From Pseudorhodobacter antarcticus (lineage in GTDB: Bacteria; Pseudomonadota; Alphaproteobacteria; Rhodobacterales; Rhodobacteraceae): DNA of 19,432 nt. The first letter of the stretch is position 1, and every line of letters starts with the position of its first letter. Shown piece after piece: positions 6,671 to 14,480 of the stretch. Both the position numbers and the translations under genes were made by a program. Below the pieces are notes generated by a model. The model saw nothing but the letters and a program-made list of their open reading frames with translations. It was not told where the DNA came from and searched no databases. The DNA lies in assembly GCA_945861995.1 (NCBI GenBank), contig CAMAWZ010000009.1:1-19432 (forward strand), in the 5' to 3' direction.

Positions 6671-6714
6671 TATTTAAGCCAAAATGAAAGCGCTTTCACG
6701 TTGGCCAAAATACC
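6669..6714. repeat. 46-bp imperfect palindrome between convergent genes
   Basis: The arms read GGTATTT-aa-GCCAA-aa-TGAAAGC and their complement GCTTTCA-cg-TTGGC-ca-AAATACC. The central 14 bases (TGAAAGCGCTTTCA) are a perfect palindrome, and only two 2-base positions per arm mismatch. It lies between the ends of cdhR (+) and the YdeI-like gene (-), where a bidirectional terminator or a structured barrier would make sense. It could equally be a binding site for a dimeric protein. Confidence 0.6.
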
Positions 6715-6750
6715 TCGGGGGTGAGCGCAGCGAGGGGGCTGGCCCCCTTT
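6711..6750 (+). terminator. Intrinsic-terminator-like hairpin (repeat copy C) downstream of cdhR
   Basis: This is the third copy of the GC-rich repeat: TACCTCGGGGGTGAGCGCAG, then CGAG, then hairpin GGGGG (6734-6738), loop CTGG, CCCCC (6743-6747), and TTTT at 6748-6751. On the + strand the hairpin followed by a short T-run resembles a rho-independent terminator for cdhR. The run reaches the stop codon of the convergent YdeI-like gene. Confidence 0.55.
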
Positions 6751-7385
6751 TACCGCTCTAGCGCGCCCTTGCCCGCCAGAATCTTTCCGCGCGCGCGCGC
6801 GATGCGGGCAAACCGCGTGGCGGGGTTTTGGGTGGTGTTCAAATGAAAGGCCCAAGATTTTTGCCGCCCCGGGGTCAGGGCAGCAAAGGCTTCGGCAAGG
6901 TCTGGATCAAAATCCAACGCCTCAATCAGTTCGGGCGGCATTTCCACCTCGCGAGGGGTCTTTTTGGGCAAAATGCCTGCCGAGGCATACCCCATCGCCT
7001 CGGTCAGATAGGCGGTGATGATGGGCGCTTTTTCGGCCACTTCGGAACTGCTGCGAAAGCAGATCATATCGGGGGTCTGTGTGTTTGGCCCCTGCTTTTC
7101 CAAAACCCCTTCAGGGTCGCGCAGCAGGGCGGCGTTGAAAAAGGTCAGCCGCATATCACCGCGGCGCGCGCCAAAAATCGCGATTTTTCGGCCTGCGAAC
7201 ATATAGGTGGGATGGCCCCATTTTGCGGTTTCGGTCAGTCCGACAGCAAGGCTTAGGGCACGCAATTCGGCCAGACCCTGTGCCCAAAATCTGGCCGAAC
7301 AATCCGGCGTGGCAAAGCGGTCGCAGCGCCCGCAGCCATCGCGGAAATAATCCGCGACATCGGTGATCATCGCGCGCTGCATCAT
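6750..7385 (-). CDS. YdeI/OmdA-like protein with DUF1801 domain
   Basis: A 211-residue protein of the YdeI/OmpD-associated type. The N-terminal half (about residues 20-130) has DUF1801-like features (FWAQGLAELRALSLAVGLTETAKWGHPTYMFAGRKIAIFGA and the FFNAALL segment). The C-terminal part has PPELIEALDFDPDLAEAFAALTPGRQKSWAFHLNTTQNPATRFARI, the OmdA-type alpha-helical motif with its TPGR(Q/R)KxW core. The biochemical function of the family is not known. It is the last gene of the yej-peptidase operon; its start overlaps the M3 C-terminal fragment by 4 bases (ATGA). The coding region contains a short GCGCGC run that is simply an Ala-Arg stretch. Confidence 0.85.
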   Translation of the reverse strand: MMQRAMITDVADYFRDGCGRCDRFATPDCSARFWAQGLAELRALSLAVGLTETAKWGHPTYMFAGRKIAIFGARRGDMRLTFFNAALLRDPEGVLEKQGPNTQTPDMICFRSSSEVAEKAPIITAYLTEAMGYASAGILPKKTPREVEMPPELIEALDFDPDLAEAFAALTPGRQKSWAFHLNTTQNPATRFARIARARGKILAGKGALER

Positions 7386-7576
7386 GCCACCAGCAACCCG
7401 CGCCCTTTGAGCAGCGCCTCCACCCCAGGCATTTTGCCGCGAAATTTGGTGTAAAGCACATCTGCCTCTTCGCTGCCGCCGGCGGAAAGGATAAACTTTT
7501 CAAGGCGCGCCGCTGTCGCGGGATCGAACGCATCGCCGGCTTCTTCAAAGGCGGCGAAGGCATCGGCGTCCATCAC
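7382..7576 (-). pseudogene. C-terminal fragment of the M3 peptidase
   Basis: This short frame (64 residues from GTG 7576) looks like an orphan small protein, but it reads as the missing end of the upstream gene. DADAFAAFEEAGDAFDPATA, RLEKFILSAGGSEEAD and YTKFRGKMPGVEALLKGRGL are the expected last segments of M3 oligopeptidases (SAGGS, RG...P...LL..RGL). It is in the same frame as the peptidase, separated only by TAG 7591-7589 and four further codons. If translated alone, it would have to restart at GTG 7576 or ATG 7573, with AGAGGT motifs upstream. It overlaps the YdeI-like start by 4 bases. Confidence 0.8.
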
Positions 7577-7591
7577 CTCTGACCACCTCTA
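7575..7591 (-). other. Arm-flip lesion creating the in-frame TAG in the M3 peptidase
   Basis: On the + strand ACCTCT occurs twice (7575-7580 and 7585-7590) around GACC. If the second copy is reversed to AGAGGT, the site becomes the inverted repeat ACCTCTGACCAGAGGT and the minus strand reads AGC TAC CTC TGG TCA GAG GTG, i.e. SYLWSEV, precisely the family consensus after GYYS. The present sequence reads AGC TAG AGG TGG, i.e. S-stop-RW. One 6-bp event thus explains both the stop and the odd Arg. Confidence 0.7.
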
Positions 7592-9388
7592 GCTGTAATA
7601 GCCGCTGGAATATCCGTCGCCTGTAAAGACATGGGCGAAATGCGGGGTGGCGTGGCGCATGACAATCGCGCGCGGCATCCCAAGGCTGTCCAGCACTTCT
7701 GCCTGCAATTGCATCGGATCGGCGGGCGCATCGCCTTCGTGGAAAGCCAAATCAACCATGGCAGAGGCGATGAATTCGACCGTGGCAAAGCCTTGGTCGT
7801 AAGTACCCGCACCCAGCAACCGATCCAGCATATCGCGCGGCATCGGCTGCCCTGTCTCGACATGGCGCGCGTGTTTTTCCAAAACTTCGGGCACGTCCAG
7901 CCAGTGTTCATACAGCTGAGATGGCAGTTCGACAAAATCGCGCGCCACTGATGTGCCCGAGATAAAGCCATAGGTCACATTCGACAGCATCTGATGCAGC
8001 GCATGGCCGAATTCGTGAAACAGTGTGCGGGCATCGTCATGCGACAGCAGGGCAGGCGCGCCTTTGGCAAAGTTGCACACGTTGATCACCACGGGGCGCT
8101 GACCGCCGCCCAATTTGCGCTGGGATCGCAGCGCCGAACACCACGCGCCCGACCGTTTAGATGGCCGCGCAAAGTAATCGCCAATGAAGACGGCGATGTG
8201 CTGCCCGTTGCGGGTGACGTCCCACGCGCGGGCATCGGGGTGATACATGGGAATATCCAGCGGGGCAAATTCCAGCCCAAACAGGCGCGTGGCGCAATCA
8301 AACTGGGCTGCCAGCATCGCATCTAGTGAGAAGTAGGATTTCAGCGCCGCTTCGTCCAGATCATGCATTTGTGCTTTGCGGATGCGGGAATAGTATCGCC
8401 AATCCCACGGCTCTAGCGGGCCATGTGCGCCGTCCTTGTGCAGCATTTCTTCCAACACTGCGGCATCGGCCAGCGCCTTGGCGCGCGCCGGCGCCCAAAC
8501 CGCCATCAACAAATCGCGTACACGGGCGGGGGTTTTGGCCATTTCGGGGGCGAGTTTATAATCGGCAAAGCTGGCATAACCCAAGGCGCGGGCGCGCTGA
8601 TAGCGCAGGCCAAGCATTTGCGCGGCAATGGCGCGGTTGTCATGGGCCCCTCCATTCGCGCCGCGCAGTGTCCACGCGGTAAAGGCCGCCTTGCGCTGGG
8701 CGCGGTCTGGGCAATATTCCAAAAACGGCACAATCAAAGATCGGTTCAGCGTGATGACAGGGCCACCCGCGCCCATTGCCTGCCCTGCCGCCTGCGCGGC
8801 ATCGATCAGATAATCGGGCAGTCCCGTGCTGTCCGTCAGGGGCATTGACCAGTTGCGCTCTTCAGCCAGAACGTTCTGCGCAAACTGGGTACCCAAAACC
8901 GCCAAACGCGATTTGATACCTGTCAATTGGTCGGCGGCATCGCCCGAAAGCTGCGCGCCAGATCGGATGAACATTTGATGATACAGATGCAACACGCGCG
9001 CCTGTTCGGGGTTCAGGCCCAGATCACCCTGCGCGGCCCACAGGGTTTCAATGCGGGCAAACAGCGCCTTGTTGTTGGTGACTTCGGATGCGAAGGCCGA
9101 AAGTTTTGGGGCCAGATCGCGCTGCAACGCCTCGCGCGCATCCGTGCTATCGGCGCTGGCAAGGTTGTAGAACATCCCAGATACGCGGTCGAGCGTGGCT
9201 TCGGCCAACTCCAACCCCTCGATTGTATTGGCAAATGTGGGCGCATCCAGACTTTCGGCAATGGCGGCGATTGCGGCGCGCGCCTCGGCCAAGCCAACCT
9301 CGAAGGCGGGGGCGAAATGGGCATCGTCAATCGCATCAAAAGGGGGCAGGCCAAAAGGGCCATTCCACGATGTCAGAAGGGGGTTCAT
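7589..9388 (-). CDS. M3-family oligopeptidase (Dcp/OpdA type), interrupted at codon 600
   Basis: A zinc metallopeptidase that degrades short peptides in the cytoplasm. The chosen start is ATG 9388 (MNPLLTSWNGPFGLPPF), with CAGGAG 7-8 bases upstream; a TTG at 9403 in frame is less likely. The visible product is 599 residues. The active-site motif HEFGH begins at residue 458, with the third ligand Glu in DFVELPSQ at 487. The substrate-binding tyrosine segment GYSSGYYS is the last thing read before TAG. M3 enzymes of this type are about 670 residues, and continuing through the stop gives 668, ending at 7382. The product lacks the last ~68 residues, so it may be inactive or unstable, or complemented by the fragment. 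It lies directly after the glycosyltransferase (15-base gap) and fits use of peptides imported by Yej. Confidence 0.88.
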   Translation of the reverse strand: MNPLLTSWNGPFGLPPFDAIDDAHFAPAFEVGLAEARAAIAAIAESLDAPTFANTIEGLELAEATLDRVSGMFYNLASADSTDAREALQRDLAPKLSAFASEVTNNKALFARIETLWAAQGDLGLNPEQARVLHLYHQMFIRSGAQLSGDAADQLTGIKSRLAVLGTQFAQNVLAEERNWSMPLTDSTGLPDYLIDAAQAAGQAMGAGGPVITLNRSLIVPFLEYCPDRAQRKAAFTAWTLRGANGGAHDNRAIAAQMLGLRYQRARALGYASFADYKLAPEMAKTPARVRDLLMAVWAPARAKALADAAVLEEMLHKDGAHGPLEPWDWRYYSRIRKAQMHDLDEAALKSYFSLDAMLAAQFDCATRLFGLEFAPLDIPMYHPDARAWDVTRNGQHIAVFIGDYFARPSKRSGAWCSALRSQRKLGGGQRPVVINVCNFAKGAPALLSHDDARTLFHEFGHALHQMLSNVTYGFISGTSVARDFVELPSQLYEHWLDVPEVLEKHARHVETGQPMPRDMLDRLLGAGTYDQGFATVEFIASAMVDLAFHEGDAPADPMQLQAEVLDSLGMPRAIVMRHATPHFAHVFTGDGYSSGYYS

Positions 9389-9403
9389 GGCGGCTCCTGT
9401 CAA

Positions 9404-10639
9404 TTACGCGGCGACTTGCGGTTCGAAACTTTCGACAAAGGCAATCATTTGCGGCAGGCAATAACTGCGCAGATCATAACGGGCAACAGCACGGGCGCGG
9501 GCTGCATCGCGCAGGGGCTGATACTTTTCGGGGCTTTCAAGCGCCGCGATCAGTGTCTTTGACCACCCAGCGACATCAAAGAAATCAACCATGGTCGCAG
9601 TTTTGCCGTGGGTCATCGCCTCGCGCACAGGGGCTGTGTTAGAGGCAACGATATGGCAGCCAGCGGCCATCGCTTCGATTGACGACCAACTTAAAACGAA
9701 AGGATAGGTCAGATAGGCGTGCGCGCGGCTGACATGCAGCAGGTTCACAAAATTGGGGTAGGGGATTTTCCCCATGAAATGAACGCGCGATAGGTCAAGC
9801 TGATCCTTCACCTCGTCCAGAAAAATATCTTTCCACTTCTTACCATCGGGGGCGGGCTGGCCGTAGGAAACTTCATCGCCGCCAATCACGATGACCTCGG
9901 CATTCGGGCGGGCGCGCATCACTTCGGGCAGGGCGCGCATAAAGATATGATAGCCGCGATACGGCTCTAAATTGCGGTTCACAAAGGTTAAAACCTCGTC
10001 CCCGACCCCGACGCTTTTGCCATTTGGCAATTCAAATCTGGCATCGGGGTTGGGGGCAAGAACGCCCGTATCCACCCCATCATGAATGACTGTGATGCGC
10101 TGGCGCAACAGGTCTGGGTGGGTATCCGCCTGAAAATGGGTAGGGGAAAGCGCCGCATCTGCATGGACGATCGACTGCGTCAAATACGCCGCGCGACCCT
10201 GCGCGATCATCACCTGATCAAAGCTGCGCTGCGAAAATTCTGGGTCAAAACCAATATCCGCCCCATCGCCGCGATAGTAAAATTCGGCGTAAACGATCAA
10301 TTTGGCCTTTGGCCAAACCTCTTTCAAAAACAGGCTTTCGCCCCAGCCTGAATGGGCAAAAATCACATCTGGTGTATACCCTTGGTCATCGCGCAGGCTG
10401 ACGGCGGCGCGGGCCACAATAACGGCGCGGTCGGACATCACAGTATAATTGCGCCCAAGCCGCGTCTGGCCTGCATCCACCGTCTGCGCTTTGAACGTGT
10501 ATTTCATATGTGGGATCGAAATCTTCCGACTGTTTGCGACATCCGTCAGGGCCATGACATCATGTCCGCGCTTTTGCATTTCTTGGGCAAGGTGCAGAAA
10601 CTGACCAGGAAAGTTCTGGTGAACAAACAAAATCTTCAA
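9404..10639 (-). CDS. GT4-type glycosyltransferase family protein
   Basis: A 411-residue protein with two Rossmann-like halves. It begins MKILFVHQNFPGQFLHLAQ, the normal opening of this family. The C-terminal half has LTFVNRNLEPYRGYHIFMRALP, AEVIVIGGD, VHFMGKIPYPNFVNLLHVSRAHAYLTYPFVLSWSSIEAMAAGCHIVASNTAPVREA; the EAMAAG...NTAPVRE stretch is the donor-sugar-binding region of GT4 retaining enzymes. The start codon is TTG at 10639. It overlaps the yejF stop (TTGA), has GGAG about 7 bases upstream, and no in-frame ATG would keep the Rossmann fold. The sugar and acceptor are unknown. Its place between a peptide importer and a peptidase is unexpected. Confidence 0.88.
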   Translation of the reverse strand: MKILFVHQNFPGQFLHLAQEMQKRGHDVMALTDVANSRKISIPHMKYTFKAQTVDAGQTRLGRNYTVMSDRAVIVARAAVSLRDDQGYTPDVIFAHSGWGESLFLKEVWPKAKLIVYAEFYYRGDGADIGFDPEFSQRSFDQVMIAQGRAAYLTQSIVHADAALSPTHFQADTHPDLLRQRITVIHDGVDTGVLAPNPDARFELPNGKSVGVGDEVLTFVNRNLEPYRGYHIFMRALPEVMRARPNAEVIVIGGDEVSYGQPAPDGKKWKDIFLDEVKDQLDLSRVHFMGKIPYPNFVNLLHVSRAHAYLTYPFVLSWSSIEAMAAGCHIVASNTAPVREAMTHGKTATMVDFFDVAGWSKTLIAALESPEKYQPLRDAARARAVARYDLRSYCLPQMIAFVESFEPQVAA

Positions 10640-12222
10640 CGCGTATCTCCAAAGGCCGCCTGCATCAGCGCGCGAGTATAGTCGGTTTTTGGGGCGGCGA
10701 AAACCGCTTCGGTAGAACCGCTTTCGATAATGTCGCCCTCTCGCATCACCATAACCTGATGCGACATGGCGCGAATGACCCGCAGATCATGGCTGACAAA
10801 AATATAGGCCAGCCCCCATTTGCGCTGCAACTCGCGCAGCAGATCTACGATCTGGACTTGTACCGTCATATCCAGCGCAGAGGTCGGCTCGTCCAGCACC
10901 ACCAGTTTGGGGCGCAGAATCATGGCGCGGGCGATGGCAATGCGTTGGCGCTGGCCACCCGAAAATTCATGCGGATAGCGCACGGACATCGCTGGGTCTA
11001 GGCCCACATCGGCCATGATCTGGGCGACCAACTGCTGCGGGTCTGCCCCCCCTGTGCCATGCACGCCAAGCCCTTCGGCAATTATCTGCCCCGCAGTCAT
11101 GCGCGGGGACAGGCTGCCAAACGGGTCTTGAAAAACGATCTGCATATCGCGCCGGTGCGGACGCATTTGGCGCGGTGGTAAGGGCAGCAGATCGCGCCCC
11201 AAAAATAGCACTTTGCCCCTCGCCTGCACCAGCCGCAAAATGGCCAAGGCAAGGGTGGTTTTGCCACTGCCCGATTCGCCCACAACGCCCAGGGTTTCCC
11301 CCGCGCGCAGGGTTAGGTTTGCGTCATTCACGGCCCGTACATGGCCCGTGACGCGGCGCAGAAGGCCCGTTTGAAGGGGGAACCATATGCGCAGATTTTC
11401 CACCTGCAACACGGTTTCGGCCCCCTTCGCAACGGGCGGCGGGGTGCCTTTCGCGGCGGCGGCCAGCAGTTTTTGCGTATAAGGATGCTGCGGCGCGGCA
11501 AAAACCTTTGCGGTTTCGCCGATTTCAATAACCTGCCCGCCTTGCATCACGCAAACGCGGTCAGCAATACGGCGCACGATGTTCAGATCATGCGTGATGA
11601 ACAGCATCGATAACTTTTCGCTGCGTTTCAAATCGCCCAAAAGATCCAAGATTTGCGCCTGAATGGTCACATCCAGCGCGGTTGTCGGCTCGTCCGCAAT
11701 CAAAAGGTCTGGGCCATTGGCCAACGCCATGGCGATCATCACGCGTTGGCGCTGCCCGCCCGATAATTGGTGCGGATAGGCAGGCAAGCGGCTTTCGGCA
11801 TCGCGAATGCCAACCTTGTTCAGCAGATCAATCGTGCGGGCGCGGGCGGCGTCCCCCGTCAGGCCTTGATGCAGCGCCAGACTTTCGCCGATTTGCTTTT
11901 GGATCGTGTGCAGCGGGTTCAGCGAGGTCATCGGCTCTTGAAAGATAAAGCTGATGTCATTGCCGCGCAGGCGTTGCAGGGCTTTCTCGTCTGCCCCTAC
12001 CATTTCCGCGCCATTATAGCGCACCGAACCCGTCACGCGGGCGTTGTCGCCCAAAAGGCCAACAGTGGACAGGGCGGTCACGGATTTACCGCTGCCAGAT
12101 TCGCCCACAATGGCAAGCGTCTCGCCGCGCTCCAAATGAAAGGATACGCCCTGCACGGCAGGCTGCAGGCGCCCCTCTTGGGCGAAACTGATCGATAGGT
12201 CAGATACCTGCAAAAGGGTCAT
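10636..12222 (-). CDS. yejF: Peptide ABC transporter, duplicated ATP-binding protein YejF
   Basis: 528 residues with two complete ABC ATPase domains in one chain, as in YejF. The first half has Walker A GESGSGKS (40-47), signature LSGGQ (153-157) and Walker B LLIADEPT (173-180). The second half has GESGSGKT, FSGGQ and LVVLDEPTSALD, each domain closing with a switch His (FITHDLNI; FVSHDLRV). The linker contains the oligopeptide-transporter segment HPYTQKLLAA. It powers uptake of peptides through YejB/YejE. Its ATG overlaps the yejE stop by 4 bases, and its own stop overlaps the TTG of the glycosyltransferase. Confidence 0.95.
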   Translation of the reverse strand: MTLLQVSDLSISFAQEGRLQPAVQGVSFHLERGETLAIVGESGSGKSVTALSTVGLLGDNARVTGSVRYNGAEMVGADEKALQRLRGNDISFIFQEPMTSLNPLHTIQKQIGESLALHQGLTGDAARARTIDLLNKVGIRDAESRLPAYPHQLSGGQRQRVMIAMALANGPDLLIADEPTTALDVTIQAQILDLLGDLKRSEKLSMLFITHDLNIVRRIADRVCVMQGGQVIEIGETAKVFAAPQHPYTQKLLAAAAKGTPPPVAKGAETVLQVENLRIWFPLQTGLLRRVTGHVRAVNDANLTLRAGETLGVVGESGSGKTTLALAILRLVQARGKVLFLGRDLLPLPPRQMRPHRRDMQIVFQDPFGSLSPRMTAGQIIAEGLGVHGTGGADPQQLVAQIMADVGLDPAMSVRYPHEFSGGQRQRIAIARAMILRPKLVVLDEPTSALDMTVQVQIVDLLRELQRKWGLAYIFVSHDLRVIRAMSHQVMVMREGDIIESGSTEAVFAAPKTDYTRALMQAAFGDTR

Positions 12223-13337
12223 GAAAAGGTCTTTCGCGGATCGAATGCATCGCGCACGCCTTCGAATATGAACACCAGTAAAGAAAGCATGATGGTAAAG
12301 GTGAAAAACGCGGTAAAGGCCAAAGAAGGCGGTTGCAAATTCTGCTGCGCTTGGCGCGAAAGCTGCCCAAGGCTGGGCAGGTTGGCGGGCAGGCCGTAGC
12401 CCAGATAGTCAAGCGCGGCGAGTGATCCGATCGTGCCCGATACGATAAAGGGCAGCATGGTCAGCGTGGCAACCATTGCGTTGGGCAGCACATGGCGGAA
12501 CATGATTTTGGCATCAGACACGCCAAGCGCCTTGGCCGCGCGGACATATTCAAAATTGCGCGCACGCAGGAACTCGGCGCGCACCACGCCGATCAGCGAT
12601 GTCCAGCCAAAGGCAACCATAAGCGCGACGAGTATCCAGAAACTGCGGCTCCACACCGAAAAGACGATGATGATCACGTACAGCGATGGTGTCCCGCTCC
12701 AAATCTCCAAGAATCGTTGAAAAATCAGATCAACCCAGCCACCGAAATAGCCCTGCACCGCCCCTGCGGCAACGCCAATGACAGATGTCAGCGCCGTGAC
12801 GATCAGCGCAAAGCCGACTGACAGGCGAAAGCCGTAAATCACCCGCGCCAGCACATCGCGGGCGGTATCATCGGTGCCAAGAAGGTGGTTTTCATCGGGG
12901 GCGGACGGGGCAGCTTTGCCCTGTAGGTTATTGATTGTGTTATAGGAATAGGGGATAGGTGCCCACAAAATGCGGCCCTGTTCAAACCCTTCGGTGCTGG
13001 CATCAAATGTGCCGTCTTGAATCGCAGTGATCATCCCTTTCGGGTCATCGAAACACTGCACAAGCCCGCCCGAACGGATTAGGCATTCCACCTCGGGCGA
13101 TTTGTAATTGGCTTCGGTTTGAAAATCGCCGCCGAAATCTTTTTCTGAATAAAAGGTCAGAAACGGCATCCGCCATTCGCCGCGATACTGCACCAATAGG
13201 GGTTTGTCATTGGCCAGAACCTCGGCAAACAGTGATAGGCCGAACAGGATTGAAAACAAAACCAGCGACCAATAGGCGCGTTTGTTGGCACGAAAATTGC
13301 GCCATCGGCGGGCATTTAGGGGGGATAACCGCATCAT
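12219..13337 (-). CDS. yejE: Peptide ABC transporter permease YejE
   Basis: A 372-residue inner-membrane permease. One N-terminal membrane segment (AYWSLVLFSILFGLSLFAEVL) is followed by the large periplasmic insertion typical of YejE (KPLLVQYRGEWRMPFL..., a Cys-containing loop ECLIRSGGLVQCFDDP). The binding-protein-dependent transport domain then has about five segments: LSVGFALIVTALTSVIGVAAGA, SLYVIIIVFSVW, FWILVALMVAF, the EAA-type loop EFLRARNFEYVRAAKALGVSDAKIMFRHVLPN, and MLSLLVFIFEGVRDAF at the end. Overlaps of 4 bases with yejB and yejF imply coupled translation. Confidence 0.95.
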   Translation of the reverse strand: MMRLSPLNARRWRNFRANKRAYWSLVLFSILFGLSLFAEVLANDKPLLVQYRGEWRMPFLTFYSEKDFGGDFQTEANYKSPEVECLIRSGGLVQCFDDPKGMITAIQDGTFDASTEGFEQGRILWAPIPYSYNTINNLQGKAAPSAPDENHLLGTDDTARDVLARVIYGFRLSVGFALIVTALTSVIGVAAGAVQGYFGGWVDLIFQRFLEIWSGTPSLYVIIIVFSVWSRSFWILVALMVAFGWTSLIGVVRAEFLRARNFEYVRAAKALGVSDAKIMFRHVLPNAMVATLTMLPFIVSGTIGSLAALDYLGYGLPANLPSLGQLSRQAQQNLQPPSLAFTAFFTFTIMLSLLVFIFEGVRDAFDPRKTFS

Positions 13338-14479
13338 CCCCTCCGATCAAAATCGATGCGGGGATCGACCCAGACATACATCAGATCGGAAATAATCCCC
13401 ACCACAAGGCCGATCAGGCCAAAGGCAAACAGCGTGCCAAAAATCACGGGATAATCACGTTCGACAGCCGAGCGATAGCCAAGCTGGCCAAGACCATCGA
13501 GGGAAAAGATGGTTTCAATAATCAGACTGCCGCCGAAAAACACAGAAATAAACAGGGCAGGAAAGCCCGCGATCACAATCAGCATCGCATTTCTGAACAC
13601 ATGTCCATAAAGCACCCGCCGTTCGGGCAGGCCCTTGGCGCGGGCGGTCATGACATATTGCTTTTTCACCTCGTCCAGAAAGCTGTTTTTGGTCAAAAGC
13701 GTCAGCGTGGCGAAGCTGGCGATGGTGCTGGCGGTGACGGGCAGGGCGATGTGCCACAGGTAATCCAGCGCCTTACCAATGGGGGAAAGTTCCGCCCAAT
13801 TGCTGCTTGTCAGCCCGCGTAGGGGGAAGATTTGCCAATAAGACCCGCCTGCAAACAGCACCAGCAGCATTACCGCAACCAGCAGGCTGGGAATGGCATA
13901 GGCCGCGATGATGATGCCGCTTGTCCAACTGTCAAACCTTGACCCATCGCGCACGGCTTTGCGAATGCCTAAGGGTATGGAAATGATATAGGCCAGCAGC
14001 GTTGACCACAGGCCAAGGGTGATGGACACGGGCAGTTTTTCGATAATCAATTCCATCACCGATGCGCTGCGGAAATAGCTTTCGCCAAAGTCAAAACGCA
14101 GGAATTTCCCCATCATAATGAAAAAACGCTCGACCGTTGGGATTGCTTCCTTTTCGCAATCCTGCGCTTGCTGAACAAGTGTTCCGTTATATCCGTCGGG
14201 GCAGATGAAACGGGCAAAACCAAACTCGACCTCTAGCTTGGCTAGAAATTCAGGCGGCAATCCGCGCGCGCCCACATAGGTGCCGCCCGCCTCGCCCTCG
14301 CTGGTGGGGTCGCCGCTGCCGCGCACGGCCTCCATCGCGTCGCCCTCGCCTTCCAGCCGCGCCTCGATCTGGTCAATCGGCCCGCCAGGCACCAACTGGG
14401 TCAGCGCGAAATTTATCAGCATGATCCCGAACAATGTCGGGATCACCAGGATCAATCGGCGCAGGATATAGGAAATCAT
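13334..14479 (-). CDS. yejB: Peptide ABC transporter permease YejB
   Basis: A 381-residue permease. The start MISYILRRLILVIPTLFGIMLINFALTQLVPGGP is the standard first membrane segment and PGGP motif of DppB/YejB-type permeases. A long extracytoplasmic insertion follows (about residues 35-125, including PPEFLAKLEVEFGF and two Cys around FICPDG...AQDCEKE), then the permease core with DFGESYFRSASV, LWSTLLAYIISIPLGIRKA, the EAA loop FLDEVKKQYVMTARAKGLPERRVLYGHVFRNA, and SLIIETIFSLDGLGQLGYRSAVERDYPVI. It starts 1 base after the yejA stop and pairs with YejE. Confidence 0.95.
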   Translation of the reverse strand: MISYILRRLILVIPTLFGIMLINFALTQLVPGGPIDQIEARLEGEGDAMEAVRGSGDPTSEGEAGGTYVGARGLPPEFLAKLEVEFGFARFICPDGYNGTLVQQAQDCEKEAIPTVERFFIMMGKFLRFDFGESYFRSASVMELIIEKLPVSITLGLWSTLLAYIISIPLGIRKAVRDGSRFDSWTSGIIIAAYAIPSLLVAVMLLVLFAGGSYWQIFPLRGLTSSNWAELSPIGKALDYLWHIALPVTASTIASFATLTLLTKNSFLDEVKKQYVMTARAKGLPERRVLYGHVFRNAMLIVIAGFPALFISVFFGGSLIIETIFSLDGLGQLGYRSAVERDYPVIFGTLFAFGLIGLVVGIISDLMYVWVDPRIDFDRRG

Positions 14480-14480
14480 G

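Noticed and set aside
6785..6802. CG dinucleotide run as a possible Z-DNA or phase-variable tract
   Set aside because: It is a short in-frame Ala-Arg codon stretch within the YdeI-like gene; not long enough to expect slippage.
7382..7576. Novel small protein gene between peptidase and YdeI-like gene
   Set aside because: Its sequence is the expected M3 C-terminus in the same frame, so it is a fragment rather than a new gene.
3258..7591. Reassigned or recoded stop codons explaining both in-frame stops
   Set aside because: TAA and TAG both end intact genes elsewhere in the window, the two stops differ, and no selenocysteine or pyrrolysine context or element is visible.
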